Below, one piece after another: positions 19,040 through 27,787 of a DNA stretch of 64,000 bases. Positions within the stretch are counted from its first letter, which is position 1; each line of letters opens with the position of its first letter. Made by a program: the position numbers and the translations under genes. The stretch covers positions 1 to 64,000 of the forward strand of contig JAWZSN010000009.1 of NCBI GenBank assembly GCA_033875255.1, read 5' to 3'. The DNA comes from Marinimicrococcus sp033875255. Its GTDB lineage: Bacteria; Pseudomonadota; Alphaproteobacteria; Geminicoccales; Geminicoccaceae. Under the pieces are notes generated by a model. It searched no databases. It was not told the origin of the DNA and saw only the letters and a list, made by a program, of their open reading frames with translations.

Positions 19040-19838
19040 GGCCGGTCATGCAGGGCATGGCCGCATTCTCGCCGTCGCCAACCAGAAGGGCGGCGTCGGC
19101 AAGACGACCACGGCCATCAACCTGGCGACGGCGCTGGCCGCCGCCGGAAAACGCTGTCTCGTGGTGGATCTCGATCCCCAGGGGAATGCCAGCACCGGCT
19201 TCGGTGTGGATCGCAACGCCCGCCAGGTGAGCAGCTACCAGGTCATGCTCGACCAGGCGCCGCTCGGTGACGCGATCACGGCGACCGAGGTGCCGGGGCT
19301 CGACCTCGTGCCGGCCACCGTCGACCTTTCGGCGGTCGAGGTCGAGCTGGTGGACGATCCGCGCCGCAACTACCGCCTGCGCGACGCCTTCCAGAGCTGC
19401 GAGACGGTCTACGATCACGTGCTGATCGACTGCCCGCCCTCGCTCGGCCTGCTGACCGTCAACGCGCTGGTGGCGGCGCATGCGGTGATGGTGCCGCTGC
19501 AGTGCGAGTTCTTTGCGCTGGAGGGGCTGAGCATGCTGCTGCGCACCGTCGAGCGGGTACGGCGCACCTTGAACCCGATGCTCGAGATGCAGGGCATCGT
19601 GCTCACCATGTACGACCGTCGCAACAAGCTGTCCGAGCAGGTGGAGGCCGATGTGCGAAGCTTCATGGGGGATCGCGTGTTCGAGACGGTGATCCCGCGC
19701 AACGTGCGGATCTCCGAGGCGCCGTCGCATGGCAAGCCGGTGCTGCTCTACGATGTGCGCTGCGCCGGCTCGCAGGCCTATGCGAGCCTCGCCGGCGAGC
19801 TCCTCAAGCGCGGGCGCTCGCTCGCCGACGTCGCCTGA
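19023..19838 (+). CDS. parA: Chromosome partitioning ATPase ParA
   Basis: A 271-residue Walker ATPase: the deviant Walker A KGGVGKTT is at 22-29 (ANQKGGVGKTTTAINLATALA), DLDPQGNASTGFG forms switch I, and DCPPSLGLLT forms Walker B. It binds DNA non-specifically as an ATP dimer and moves ParB-parS complexes. The GTG start at 19023 lies within rsmG. Its stop overlaps the parB start as TGATG. It is chromosomal rather than plasmid type, judged by the short N-terminus and the linkage to rsmG. Confidence 0.93.
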   Translation: MQAAPEAGHAGHGRILAVANQKGGVGKTTTAINLATALAAAGKRCLVVDLDPQGNASTGFGVDRNARQVSSYQVMLDQAPLGDAITATEVPGLDLVPATVDLSAVEVELVDDPRRNYRLRDAFQSCETVYDHVLIDCPPSLGLLTVNALVAAHAVMVPLQCEFFALEGLSMLLRTVERVRRTLNPMLEMQGIVLTMYDRRNKLSEQVEADVRSFMGDRVFETVIPRNVRISEAPSHGKPVLLYDVRCAGSQAYASLAGELLKRGRSLADVA

Positions 19839-20722
19839 TGGCGCCCGAGCGTCCGGCCGCCAAGCGCCGGGGTCTGGGCATGGGCCTCTCGGCCCTCCTG
19901 GGCGGCGACGCCGAGCTGGTCAACGCGCCGGTTCCGGCCAAGCCCGGCCGCGGCCTGCAGACGGTGCCGGTCGAGTTTCTGCGCCCCTCGCCCCTGCAGC
20001 CGCGCAAGGTCTTTCACGAGGAGGAGCTCGAGACCCTCGCCGACTCGATCCGCGAGAAAGGCGTGCTCCAGCCTTTGGTGGTGCGCTCGCCGGGCGGCGC
20101 GCCGGGCTACGAGATCGTGGCGGGCGAGCGCCGCTGGCGGGCGGCCCAGCTCGCCGGCGTGCACGAGGTGCCGGTGCTGGTGCGCGAGCTCGACGACCGC
20201 GAGGTTCTCGAGCTGGCGCTGGTCGAGAATCTGCAGCGCGAGGATCTCGATGCGCTGGAGGAGGCCGACGCCTATAGCCGTCTGGTCGAGGAGTTCGGCC
20301 ATACGCAGGAGGTGATCGCCAAGGCGATCGGCAAGAGCCGCAGCCACGTCGCCAACATGATGCGGCTCTTGGGCCTGCCGGAGGAGGTCCGCGAGCTGCT
20401 CCAGCGCGGCGCCCTGACGGCCGGCCATGCGCGTGCCCTGATCGGCGCTCCCGACCCGCTGGCGCTGGCCCGCGAGGTGGTGGCGCGCGGCCTCAATGTG
20501 CGCGAGACCGAGGAGCTGGTCCGGCGCGCCGTCGCCCCGCGCAAGATCCGGGAAAAGAAGGAGCCGGATCCCAACGTTGCCGAGGTCGAGCAGCATATGG
20601 GACGGAGCCTCGGGCTGGCGGTACGGATCCGCCAGCAGCGTCGCGGCGGCATGGTGACGATCCGCTATACCGACACCGCACAGCTCGAAGCGTTGGTCTC
20701 GAAGCTAACTTTCAGTGGATAA
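19838..20722 (+). CDS. parB: Chromosome partitioning protein ParB
   Basis: ParB is a CTPase clamp that loads at parS. The 294 residues start RRGLGMGLSALLGG, a typical ParA-interacting N-terminus. The CTP-binding ParB/Srx domain follows with LQPRKVFHEEELETLADSI, GVLQPLVVR, AGERRWRAAQLAG and ENLQREDLDALEEADAY. The HTH region (GHTQEVIAKAIGKSRSHVAN, LTAGHARALIG) recognises parS, and the C-terminal dimer domain closes the protein. The two parS sites at 13911 and 18457 are the obvious targets. Confidence 0.93.
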   Translation: MAPERPAAKRRGLGMGLSALLGGDAELVNAPVPAKPGRGLQTVPVEFLRPSPLQPRKVFHEEELETLADSIREKGVLQPLVVRSPGGAPGYEIVAGERRWRAAQLAGVHEVPVLVRELDDREVLELALVENLQREDLDALEEADAYSRLVEEFGHTQEVIAKAIGKSRSHVANMMRLLGLPEEVRELLQRGALTAGHARALIGAPDPLALAREVVARGLNVRETEELVRRAVAPRKIREKKEPDPNVAEVEQHMGRSLGLAVRIRQQRRGGMVTIRYTDTAQLEALVSKLTFSG

Positions 20723-20746
20723 CTTCAACAGTTAGTGTCTGACCCG

Positions 20747-20980
20747 TTGACACTGGGGTATATCTTGTGAGGTTATCTCTTTTGAGGAGAAACCCAAGGA
20801 AAGAGAGACGGCCGTATCCGCCAGCATGGTGGAGTCCTTGAGGCTCCATAATGGAAAGAAAGCGGAACGAGCCGGCGTCCCGCATGCTCCGGACGAGCCT
20901 CACGATTGCCCTCGGGCTCGATGAAAAAACGATCTCGTGACACTTGGCCGCTCGCGAAAGCAGAGCGGCCTTCTATTTGG
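20747..20980 (+). ncRNA. Possible small transcript between parB and the acyl-CoA synthetase gene
   Basis: This 250-bp gap is less G+C-rich than its surroundings. A perfect -35 (TTGACA, 20747-20752) is followed 18 bp later only by a poor -10 (GGTTAT), and the stretch ends in a strong intrinsic terminator. Two tiny frames exist, a 32-codon one from 20826 and a 29-codon one from 20850 (MERKRNEPAS...), the second with no clear ribosome site. It could be a small RNA, a short leader peptide or just a parB 3' region. I cannot choose from sequence. Confidence 0.25.
20946..20978 (+). terminator. Intrinsic terminator downstream of parB
   Basis: GGCCGCTC (20946-20953) pairs perfectly with GAGCGGCC (20963-20970) around a nine-base loop and is followed by TTCTATTT on the plus strand. 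It ends the mnmG-rsmG-parA-parB unit or the small transcript proposed upstream. Its T tract overlaps the stop of the convergent gene. Confidence 0.65.
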
Positions 20981-22766
20981 AAGTACCATAGAGCGCGTTG
21001 AGCGCCGGGTAGTATTTCTGGTAGATGATCCCCCGCCTCAGCTTCATCGTAGGGGTCATCAGCCCGTTCTCGATACTGAACGGTTCTACCAAAAGGTGAT
21101 AGCGGCGCACCCGCTCGACCACGGTAAGCTGCCTGTTGGCGCGCGCCAGGGCCTCCTCGATCTCGCGGCGCAGGCCCGCCGCGCCGGCCAGGGCGGGATC
21201 GCAGGGGTCGAGGCCGGCGGCGCGGGCGTGGCGCTCGAGCAGCGCTCTCTCCGGCACCACGAGCGCCACCAGATGCGGCCGGCGGTCGCCGAACACCAGG
21301 GCCTGGCCGATCTCCGGCTGGAGCATCAGCACCCCCTCGACCCGCTGCGGCGCCACGTTCTCGCCGCCCGAGTTGACGATGATGTCCTTCTTGCGGTCGG
21401 TGATCCGCAGATAGCCCTCCTCGTCCAGGGTGCCGATGTCGCCGGTGTGCAGCCAGCCGTCCTTGAGCGCCTCGGCACTCGCCGCCGGATCGGCCCAGTA
21501 GCCCTTCATCACCAGCTCGCCGCGCACGAGGATCTCGCCGTCGCCGGCGAGACGGAGCTCGACCCCCCGCAGCGCCCGCCCGACCGTCTCGACGCGGCTG
21601 CGGCCGGGCGGATTGACGCTGATGATGGGCCCGGCCTCGGTCTGCCCGTAGCCTTGCAGGATCGGCAGGCCGAGGCTCTGGAGGAACTGCCCGACCTCGG
21701 GATTGAGCGGCGCGCCGCCGGAGATCATCGCCTTGAGCCGGCCGCCGAAGCGGGCGCGGATCTTGTCGCGGACCAGCCGCTCGAGCGCCATGTCGGCCAG
21801 CGCCAGGTGCGGCGGCAGGCGGCCGCCGCGCGCGGCGCGCCGCGTGCCGAGCCGCACCGCCTCCTCGAACAGACGCGCCTTGAGGCCTCCTTCGCGGGAC
21901 GCGGCGCTGGTCATGCGCTGCTTCATCACCTCGTAGAGGCGCGGCACACAGGGCAGGAAGGTGGGCCGGACCTCGGCCATGTTGGCGGCCAGCCGCTCGA
22001 CGCTCTCGGCAAAGCGGATCTGCGCTCCCATGGCGATCGGCAAAAAGAGCCCCACCGTGTGCTCGTAGGCATGCGAGAGCGGCAGGAAGGAGAGGAAGAC
22101 GTCGTCGCCCAGCCCGACCTCCTCGAGGAGATCCCACACGCCGGCGATATTGGCGAGCAGGCTGCGATGCGGGAGCATGACGCCCTTGGGCCTTCCGCCC
22201 GTTCCCGAGGTGTAGATCAGGCAGGCGAGATCCTCCCCCTGTCGGGCCCGGCCGGCCGTCAGGGGCGCCCCGACAGCACCCTCCTCGAGCGCCGCCCCGT
22301 AGCCCAGCGTCGCGACGGCGCCGGGCGCTGCGGCGGTCTCCTCGTCGAGCAGCACCAGCGTGCGCAGGTCCGGCAGGGCGGCCAGCTCCGGCAGCAGCCG
22401 CTGCGCCACCGCGCCGCCCGCGGCCACCGCTGCGACCGTTCCCGCATGGGCGAGGATGAACCGGTAGTCGGCGCCGGCATAGGTCGTGAACACCGGCACC
22501 GAGACCGCGCCCGCCTTGAGGATCGCCAGATCGGCCACCACCCATTCGGGCCGGCTGTCGGCGATGATCGCGACCCGGTCGCCGGGCGCCACCCCGCGTC
22601 CGGCGAGGCAGCGGGCGAGGGCTTCCGACTCCTCCGCGACCCGACGCCAGCTCCAGGACTGCCAGCGGCCGGCGCGCTTCTGCCAGAGGAAGGGCGCGTC
22701 GCCCAGGCGGACGGCGGTCCTGTCGAACAGCTCGACGAGGTTGGCGCCGAGATCCGGAAGAGGCAT
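20973..22766 (-). CDS. AMP-dependent long-chain acyl-CoA synthetase (FAA1/FadD15-type)
   Basis: A 597-residue ANL-superfamily enzyme that activates fatty acids with ATP and CoA. The P-loop-like motif is LIYTSGTGGRPKGVML. Also present are FLPLSHAYEHTVG, ISGGAPLNPEVGQFL, GYGQTEAGPIISVN, GWLHTGDIG and ITDRKKDIIVNSGGENVAPQ, with PTMKLRR carrying the C-terminal catalytic Lys. These are typical of the large long-chain synthetases seen in bacteria and eukaryotes. I choose the ATG at 22766 because AGGAG lies five bases upstream. The first ATG, 17 codons earlier, adds a Pro/Ser-rich tail. It is divergent from pepF. Confidence 0.85.
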   Translation of the reverse strand: MPLPDLGANLVELFDRTAVRLGDAPFLWQKRAGRWQSWSWRRVAEESEALARCLAGRGVAPGDRVAIIADSRPEWVVADLAILKAGAVSVPVFTTYAGADYRFILAHAGTVAAVAAGGAVAQRLLPELAALPDLRTLVLLDEETAAAPGAVATLGYGAALEEGAVGAPLTAGRARQGEDLACLIYTSGTGGRPKGVMLPHRSLLANIAGVWDLLEEVGLGDDVFLSFLPLSHAYEHTVGLFLPIAMGAQIRFAESVERLAANMAEVRPTFLPCVPRLYEVMKQRMTSAASREGGLKARLFEEAVRLGTRRAARGGRLPPHLALADMALERLVRDKIRARFGGRLKAMISGGAPLNPEVGQFLQSLGLPILQGYGQTEAGPIISVNPPGRSRVETVGRALRGVELRLAGDGEILVRGELVMKGYWADPAASAEALKDGWLHTGDIGTLDEEGYLRITDRKKDIIVNSGGENVAPQRVEGVLMLQPEIGQALVFGDRRPHLVALVVPERALLERHARAAGLDPCDPALAGAAGLRREIEEALARANRQLTVVERVRRYHLLVEPFSIENGLMTPTMKLRRGIIYQKYYPALNALYGTSK

Positions 22767-22862
22767 CGCATCTCCTGACGGGCGGACGGGGGCGGTGCTG
22801 GACGCTGGATCATTCATGCCCGTGACTTATATCTGGCGGGCAACGCAGCAAAGGAAGCATTC

Positions 22863-24704
22863 ATGAGCGGATCGACGGCGGCCGGAGGGGACGAGGCGGG
22901 CCTGCCGGCCTGGAACCTGGACGATCTCTTCGCCGGGCGCGAGGACCCGCGGATCGCGGAGTTCCTGGCCGAGGCCGATGCGATGGCCGGGAAGCTGGCG
23001 GCGGACACCAAGGGCCGCTTTGCCGAGCTCGCGGGCGACGGGCTGGCCGATGTCATCGCCCGCTACGAGACCCTCGAGGAAAAGCTCGGCCGGGTCGCCT
23101 CCTTCGCCGGGCTGCTGCACGCGGCCGACCGCGAGGACGCCGAGATCGGCCGTTTCTTCCAGTCGATCCAGGAGCAGATCACCACGATCGGCACCAAGGT
23201 GCTGTTCGTGACGCTGGAGCTCAACAAGCTCGACGACGAGCTGCTGGAGCGCCGGCTTGCCGAGTCGACCAGGCTCGCCCGCTACCGGCCCTGGCTGCGC
23301 ACCGTCCGCAGCTTCCGCCCGCACCAGCTCGACGACGAGATCGAGCGGGTTCTTCACGAGAAGTCGGTCACCGGACGCAGCGCCTGGGTGCGGCTGTTCG
23401 ACGAGACCATGGCGGGCCTGCGCTTCCCGCTCGATGGCCGCGATCTTTCCGCGCAGGAGATCTTCGACCTGCTCTCGGCCAAGGATCGCGGCAAGCGCGA
23501 GGCGGCGGCGGCGAGCATCGCCGAGGTCTTGAGGAAGAACATCCGGCTCTTTGCCCGCATCACCAACACGCTGGCCAAGGACAAGCAGATCGAGGACGGC
23601 TGGCGCGCCTTCGAGCGGCCGATCTCCGGGCGCAACCTCGCCAACCAGGTCGAGGACGAGGTGGTGGCCGCCCTTATCGACGCGGTCCAGGACGCCTATC
23701 CGCGGCTCTCGCACCGCTACTACGCCCTCAAGGCGCGGTGGCTGGGCCTCGAGAAGCTGGAATACTGGGACCGCAACGCGCCGCTGCCCGAGGATGCCGA
23801 CCAGCGGCGCCCCTGGAGCGAGGCGCAGCGGCTGGTGCTCGACGCCTATGGCCGCTTCTCGCCCGAGCTGGCCTCGATCCTGGGCGACTTCTTCGAGAAG
23901 CGCTGGATCGACGCGGCCCCGCGCGCCGGCAAGGACAGCGGCGCCTTCTGCCATCCCACCGTGCCGAGCGTGCACCCCTATGTCCTGATGAACTACCAGG
24001 GCAAGAGCCGTGACGTGATGACCCTGGCGCACGAGCTGGGCCACGGCGTGCACCAGGTGCTGGCCGGCCGGCAGGGCTATCTCATGGCGAGCACGCCTTT
24101 GACCCTGGCCGAGACGGCCTCGGTGTTCGGCGAGCAGCTCACCTTCGAGGCCCTGCTCGAGGCCGAGAGCGATCCGGTGCGCCGCCGCGTGCTGCTGGCC
24201 TCCAAGATCGAGGACAAGATCAACACGGTGGTCCGCCAGATCGCCTTTTGCGAGTTCGAGCGCCGGGTCCACGACCGTCGCCGCGAGGGCGAGCTCACGC
24301 CGTCCGATCTGGGCGAGATCTGGATGGCGGTGCAGCAGGAGAGCCTCGGTCCCGCCTTCGTGTGGCGCGAGGAGTACCGCACCTTCTGGAGCTACGTGCC
24401 GCACTTCGTGCACGTGCCCTTCTACGTCTACGCCTATGCCTTCGGCGACTGCCTGGTGAGCTCGCTCTACGCCGTCTACCGGCAGCAGCCCGACGGCTTC
24501 CAGACCAAATATCTGGAGATGCTCAAGGCCGGCGGCACGCTGCGCCACAAGGAGCTGCTGGCGCCCTTCGGGCTGGATGCCGGCGATCCCGGCTTTTGGG
24601 CCAAGGGCCTGGGGCTGCTCGAGGAGCTGATCGACCAGCTCGAGGCGGAGCTCGACCAGGCCGGCATCGCCGCCGGTGCTCTTGCGGGAGAAGACGCGCG
24701 ATGA
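22863..24704 (+). CDS. pepF: M3-family oligoendopeptidase F
   Basis: A 613-residue cytoplasmic zinc metallopeptidase that trims short peptides. The zinc motif is HELGHGVHQ near residue 390, with the third-ligand Glu in LAETASVFGEQ about 25 residues later. The substrate-site segments HPTVPSVHPYVLMNYQGKSRDVMTLAH and FVHVPFYVYAYAFGDCL are typical of PepF. The family is usually about 600 residues. It starts 96 bp from the divergent acyl-CoA synthetase gene, and its TGA overlaps the ATG of the next gene, so the two are coupled. Confidence 0.9.
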   Translation: MSGSTAAGGDEAGLPAWNLDDLFAGREDPRIAEFLAEADAMAGKLAADTKGRFAELAGDGLADVIARYETLEEKLGRVASFAGLLHAADREDAEIGRFFQSIQEQITTIGTKVLFVTLELNKLDDELLERRLAESTRLARYRPWLRTVRSFRPHQLDDEIERVLHEKSVTGRSAWVRLFDETMAGLRFPLDGRDLSAQEIFDLLSAKDRGKREAAAASIAEVLRKNIRLFARITNTLAKDKQIEDGWRAFERPISGRNLANQVEDEVVAALIDAVQDAYPRLSHRYYALKARWLGLEKLEYWDRNAPLPEDADQRRPWSEAQRLVLDAYGRFSPELASILGDFFEKRWIDAAPRAGKDSGAFCHPTVPSVHPYVLMNYQGKSRDVMTLAHELGHGVHQVLAGRQGYLMASTPLTLAETASVFGEQLTFEALLEAESDPVRRRVLLASKIEDKINTVVRQIAFCEFERRVHDRRREGELTPSDLGEIWMAVQQESLGPAFVWREEYRTFWSYVPHFVHVPFYVYAYAFGDCLVSSLYAVYRQQPDGFQTKYLEMLKAGGTLRHKELLAPFGLDAGDPGFWAKGLGLLEELIDQLEAELDQAGIAAGALAGEDAR

Positions 24705-26071
24705 GCGATGTCCCGGACCGCCGCACGGAGCCCGCCTCGGAGAACTCCCTGGGCGGCCGGGTGCGCCGTTACGCGCGGGTCGGCGGTACGGTGGCCGGCC
24801 AGGCCGCGCGCATCGCCGGCAACCGTTTTTTGGGCGGCGCCTTCGACCGCGGCCGCCATGCCGGCGAGCTGCGCGAGGCGCTGGGCGGGCTCAAGGGGCC
24901 GCTGATGAAGGTCGCCCAGCTCATGGCGACCATTCCCGACGCGCTGCCGGCCGAATATGCCGCCGAGCTGGCCCAGCTGCAGAGCCAGGCGCCGCCCATG
25001 GGCAAACCCTTCGTGCGGCGCCGCATGGCGAGCGAGCTGGGGCCGGACTGGCAGCGGCACTTCGCCGAGTTTCCGCTCGAGGCGAGCAACGCCGCCTCGC
25101 TCGGCCAGGTGCACAAGGCGCGCCTCGAGGACGGCCGGCTGGTGGCCTGCAAGCTCCAGTATCCGGGCATGGAATCGGCGGTCGAGGCCGATCTCGCCCA
25201 GCTGCGGGTGATCTTCTCGCTCTACCGGCGCTGGGACGCGGCGATCGATCCCTCGCGGATCTACGAGGAGATCGCCGCCCGCCTGCGCGAGGAGCTGGAT
25301 TACAGCCGCGAGGCGCGGCACATGGCGCTCTACGGCGAGATGCTGGCCCAGCAGCCGCGGGTCCATGTGCCCGGCGTGGTGGGCGAGCTCTCGACCCACC
25401 GGCTTCTCGTCATGGACTGGCTCGAGGGCCGGCCGCTGCTGAGCTTCAAGGAGGCGCCGCAGGAGGTCCGCAACGAGCTCGCGCTCAACATGTTCCACGC
25501 CTGGTACCGTCCGTTCTACGGCTACGGCGTCATCCACGGCGACCCGCATCTGGGCAACTACACGGCGGACGCCGGGCTCGACGTCAACCTGCTCGATTTC
25601 GGCTGTATCCGCGTCTTTCCGCCGCGCTTCGTGAAGGGCGTGATCGACCTCTACTGGGCGCTGGTGCGCGGCGATCGCGATCTGGCCGTCTCGGCCTACG
25701 AGACCTGGGGGTTCACCGGCCTCACCCACGAGGTGCTGGACATCCTCAACGAGTGGGCGGCTTTCCTCTATGCGCCGCTCATGGAGAACAAGCCGCGGCT
25801 GATCCAGGACGGCGCCACCGGCCGCGAGGGACGGCAGGTGGCCGAGCGGGTCCACCAGCGCCTGCGCGAGGCCGGCGGCGTCACCCCGCCGCGCGAGTTC
25901 GTGTTCATGGACCGCGCCGCCGTGGGCCTGGGCTCGGTCTTCATGCACCTGGCCGCCGAGGTGAACTGGCACGAGCTGTTCATGGGGCTCATCGAGGGCT
26001 TCGACGTCGACGTGCTGGCCGAGCGCCAGCGGGCGGCGCTGGAGCGGCACCGGCTGGAGGCGCCGGCCTGA
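24701..26071 (+). CDS. ABC1/UbiB-family atypical kinase
   Basis: The 456-residue protein shows the UbiB/ADCK pattern: the Lys-rich gate motif LKGPLMKVAQLMATIPDALP, the Ala-rich nucleotide loop SNAASLGQVHKA, the Lys of VACKLQYPG, YGVIHGDPHLGNY as the catalytic loop, and LLDFGC as the metal-binding motif. Family members support ubiquinone biosynthesis as ATPases. It lacks the two C-terminal membrane helices of UbiB, so it is one of the soluble paralogues and its exact partner is unknown. It starts within the pepF stop codon. Confidence 0.85.
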   Translation: MSDVPDRRTEPASENSLGGRVRRYARVGGTVAGQAARIAGNRFLGGAFDRGRHAGELREALGGLKGPLMKVAQLMATIPDALPAEYAAELAQLQSQAPPMGKPFVRRRMASELGPDWQRHFAEFPLEASNAASLGQVHKARLEDGRLVACKLQYPGMESAVEADLAQLRVIFSLYRRWDAAIDPSRIYEEIAARLREELDYSREARHMALYGEMLAQQPRVHVPGVVGELSTHRLLVMDWLEGRPLLSFKEAPQEVRNELALNMFHAWYRPFYGYGVIHGDPHLGNYTADAGLDVNLLDFGCIRVFPPRFVKGVIDLYWALVRGDRDLAVSAYETWGFTGLTHEVLDILNEWAAFLYAPLMENKPRLIQDGATGREGRQVAERVHQRLREAGGVTPPREFVFMDRAAVGLGSVFMHLAAEVNWHELFMGLIEGFDVDVLAERQRAALERHRLEAPA

Positions 26072-26229
26072 GGGGCGGGGCATCGCTCCTTGCGGCCTCG
26101 CCCGCCAACTGCTAGGTGCAGCTCGACCCTCGCGCCGGGCGGCAGGCGCGGGAGCAACGCGGCGCGGCCGATCGCTCTTTCGGCGAGCCTTCCCTCCGGC
26201 CGGCCACGGCAATCCGATACGGGCGAGCG

Positions 26230-27261
26230 ATGTCTGAAGGCGTCATCAAGACCGACATGGTCATCATCGGGGCGGGGCCCTGCGGCCTGTTCGCCGTCTT
26301 CGAGGCGGGCCTCTTGGGCCTCAAATGCCATCTGGTCGACAATCTCGACAAGATCGGCGGCCAGTGCGCCGAGCTCTATCCCGAAAAGCCGATCTTCGAC
26401 ATTCCGGCGATCCCGCGCTGCACCGGCCAGGAGCTGGTCGACGCTCTCATGGAGCAGTGCAGGCCGTTCGAGCCGGTCTTCCACCTCAACCAGCAGGCCG
26501 AGAGCGTCGAGCGGCTCGAGGATGGCAGCTGGCGGCTCGTCACCTCGGAGGGCACCGTCCTCGAGGCGCCGGCGATCGTCATCGCCGCCGGTGCCGGCAG
26601 CTTCGTGCCGCGCCGCATCCCGCTGCCCGGTGCCGAGACCTACGAGAACAGCTCGCTGTTCTATGCGGTCCGCAAGATGGAGCAGTTCCGCGGCAAGCAT
26701 GTTCTCGTGGCCGGCGGCGGCGACTCGGCGCTGGACTGGGTGCTGAGCCTGCAGCCGCTCGCCGCCAGCATGACCCTGGTGCACCGCCGCGACGACTTCC
26801 GCGCAGCACCCGACTCGGTCGAGAAGATGCGCCGGCTGGTGGCCGAGGGGCAGATGCGCCTGGTGATCGGCCAGATCACCGCGCTGGCCGGTCGCGACGC
26901 GCAGCTCGAATCGGTCGACATCAAGACCGCCGGCGGCGGGCAGGAAGAGGTCGATTGCGACACGCTGCTGGCCTTCTACGGCCTCAAGATGGAGCTCGGC
27001 CCCATCGCCTCCTGGGGCCTCAATCTCGACCGCAACCTGATCGAGGTCGAGACCGAGGCGTTCGAGACCAGCGTGCCCGGCATTTTCGCCATCGGCGACA
27101 TCTGCACCTATCCGGGCAAGCTCAAGCTCATCCTCTCGGGCTTCCACGAGGCGGCGCTGATGTGCCAGAAGGCTTTCAAGCTGTGCCGGCCGGACGAGAA
27201 GCTCGTCTTCCGCTACACCACCTCGAGCACCGATCTGCAGAAGAAGCTGGGCGTCATCTGA
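26230..27261 (+). CDS. Ferredoxin/flavodoxin-NADP+ reductase, thioredoxin-reductase type
   Basis: A 343-residue flavoprotein. The FAD site is VIIGAGPCGLFAVFEAGLLG. GGQCAELYPEKPIFDIPAIP is the signature of TrxR-like ferredoxin-NADP reductases, and the redox CxxC of true thioredoxin reductase is absent. The NADP site is VAGGGDSALDWVL with the phosphate-binding HRRDDFRA. It ends in IFAIGDICTYPGKLKLILSGFHEA. It transfers electrons between NADPH and ferredoxin, and the [2Fe-2S] ferredoxin gene two bases downstream is the evident partner. Confidence 0.88.
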   Translation: MSEGVIKTDMVIIGAGPCGLFAVFEAGLLGLKCHLVDNLDKIGGQCAELYPEKPIFDIPAIPRCTGQELVDALMEQCRPFEPVFHLNQQAESVERLEDGSWRLVTSEGTVLEAPAIVIAAGAGSFVPRRIPLPGAETYENSSLFYAVRKMEQFRGKHVLVAGGGDSALDWVLSLQPLAASMTLVHRRDDFRAAPDSVEKMRRLVAEGQMRLVIGQITALAGRDAQLESVDIKTAGGGQEEVDCDTLLAFYGLKMELGPIASWGLNLDRNLIEVETEAFETSVPGIFAIGDICTYPGKLKLILSGFHEAALMCQKAFKLCRPDEKLVFRYTTSSTDLQKKLGVI

Positions 27262-27262
27262 C

Positions 27263-27577
27263 ATGGCCAAGGTAGTCGTTATCGACCGCGAGGGCGTCGA
27301 GCATGTGCTCGAGGGCCAGGCGGGCTGGTCCGTGATGGAGGTCATCCGCGAGGCGGGGCTGCCGATCGAGGCGGCCTGCGGCGGCTGCTGCGCTTGCGCC
27401 ACCTGCCACGTCTATGTGGACGAGGAGCACCTGGCGAAGCTCGAGGAGCCGCACGCCGACGAGAACATGATGCTGGACGAGGCTTTCCAGGTGCAGGACA
27501 ACTCGCGTTTGTCCTGTCAGCTCAAGTTCTCCGACGCGCTCGACGGCATCAAGGTCACGCTCGCTCCCGAGTTCTGA
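27263..27577 (+). CDS. Adrenodoxin-type [2Fe-2S] ferredoxin
   Basis: The 104-residue protein has ligands C39, C45, C48 and C85 in the C-x5-C-x2-C-x36-C spacing of vertebrate- and putidaredoxin-type ferredoxins (AACGGCCACATCHVYVD; SRLSCQLKF). Two further cysteines, C42 and C43, sit inside the cluster loop. Such ferredoxins feed P450s, hydroxylases or Fe-S assembly. The immediately upstream reductase makes a complete NADPH-to-ferredoxin chain, but the terminal acceptor is not encoded nearby. Confidence 0.9.
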   Translation: MAKVVVIDREGVEHVLEGQAGWSVMEVIREAGLPIEAACGGCCACATCHVYVDEEHLAKLEEPHADENMMLDEAFQVQDNSRLSCQLKFSDALDGIKVTLAPEF

Positions 27578-27629
27578 GCCGCCCGCCGTTGCGGCGGGTC
27601 CGCCCTGCGCTACATTTGAGGAGCGGGCC

Positions 27630-27776
27630 ATGGGGCACCGCTTCGTGGACGGGCGCAGGACGGAGGGTGGAATGACGCCGAGATCGGCCGGAGGAATGCT
27701 GCTGCTGGCGGCTGTCTTCGGCGTGCTGTGGCTCAAGGCGACCTTCGCCGGCCTGCTCGCCCCCTTCCTCGGCTGA
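27630..27776 (+). CDS. Small single-pass membrane peptide (48 residues)
   Basis: A short frame with good translation signals: GAGGAG lies seven bases before the ATG at 27630, and a second in-frame ATG at 27672 has its own GGAGG-like site. The peptide ends in one hydrophobic helix, MLLLAAVFGVLWLKATFAG then LLAPFLG. I do not recognise it. It sits between the ferredoxin and xpaC genes on the same strand, 11 bp before the xpaC start, so it probably belongs to that unit. Two plausible starts give 48 or 34 residues. Confidence 0.5.
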   Translation: MGHRFVDGRRTEGGMTPRSAGGMLLLAAVFGVLWLKATFAGLLAPFLG

Positions 27777-27787
27777 CCGGGCCCTCC

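Noticed and set aside
26230..27261. Thioredoxin reductase
   Set aside because: The fold is similar but the redox-active CxxC is absent; the GGQCAELYP motif and the adjacent ferredoxin gene point to ferredoxin-NADP reductase.
27582..27598. Hairpin after the ferredoxin gene as a terminator
   Set aside because: The stem CCCGCCG/CGGCGGG is real but there is no T tract, and the next gene follows on the same strand with its own ribosome site.
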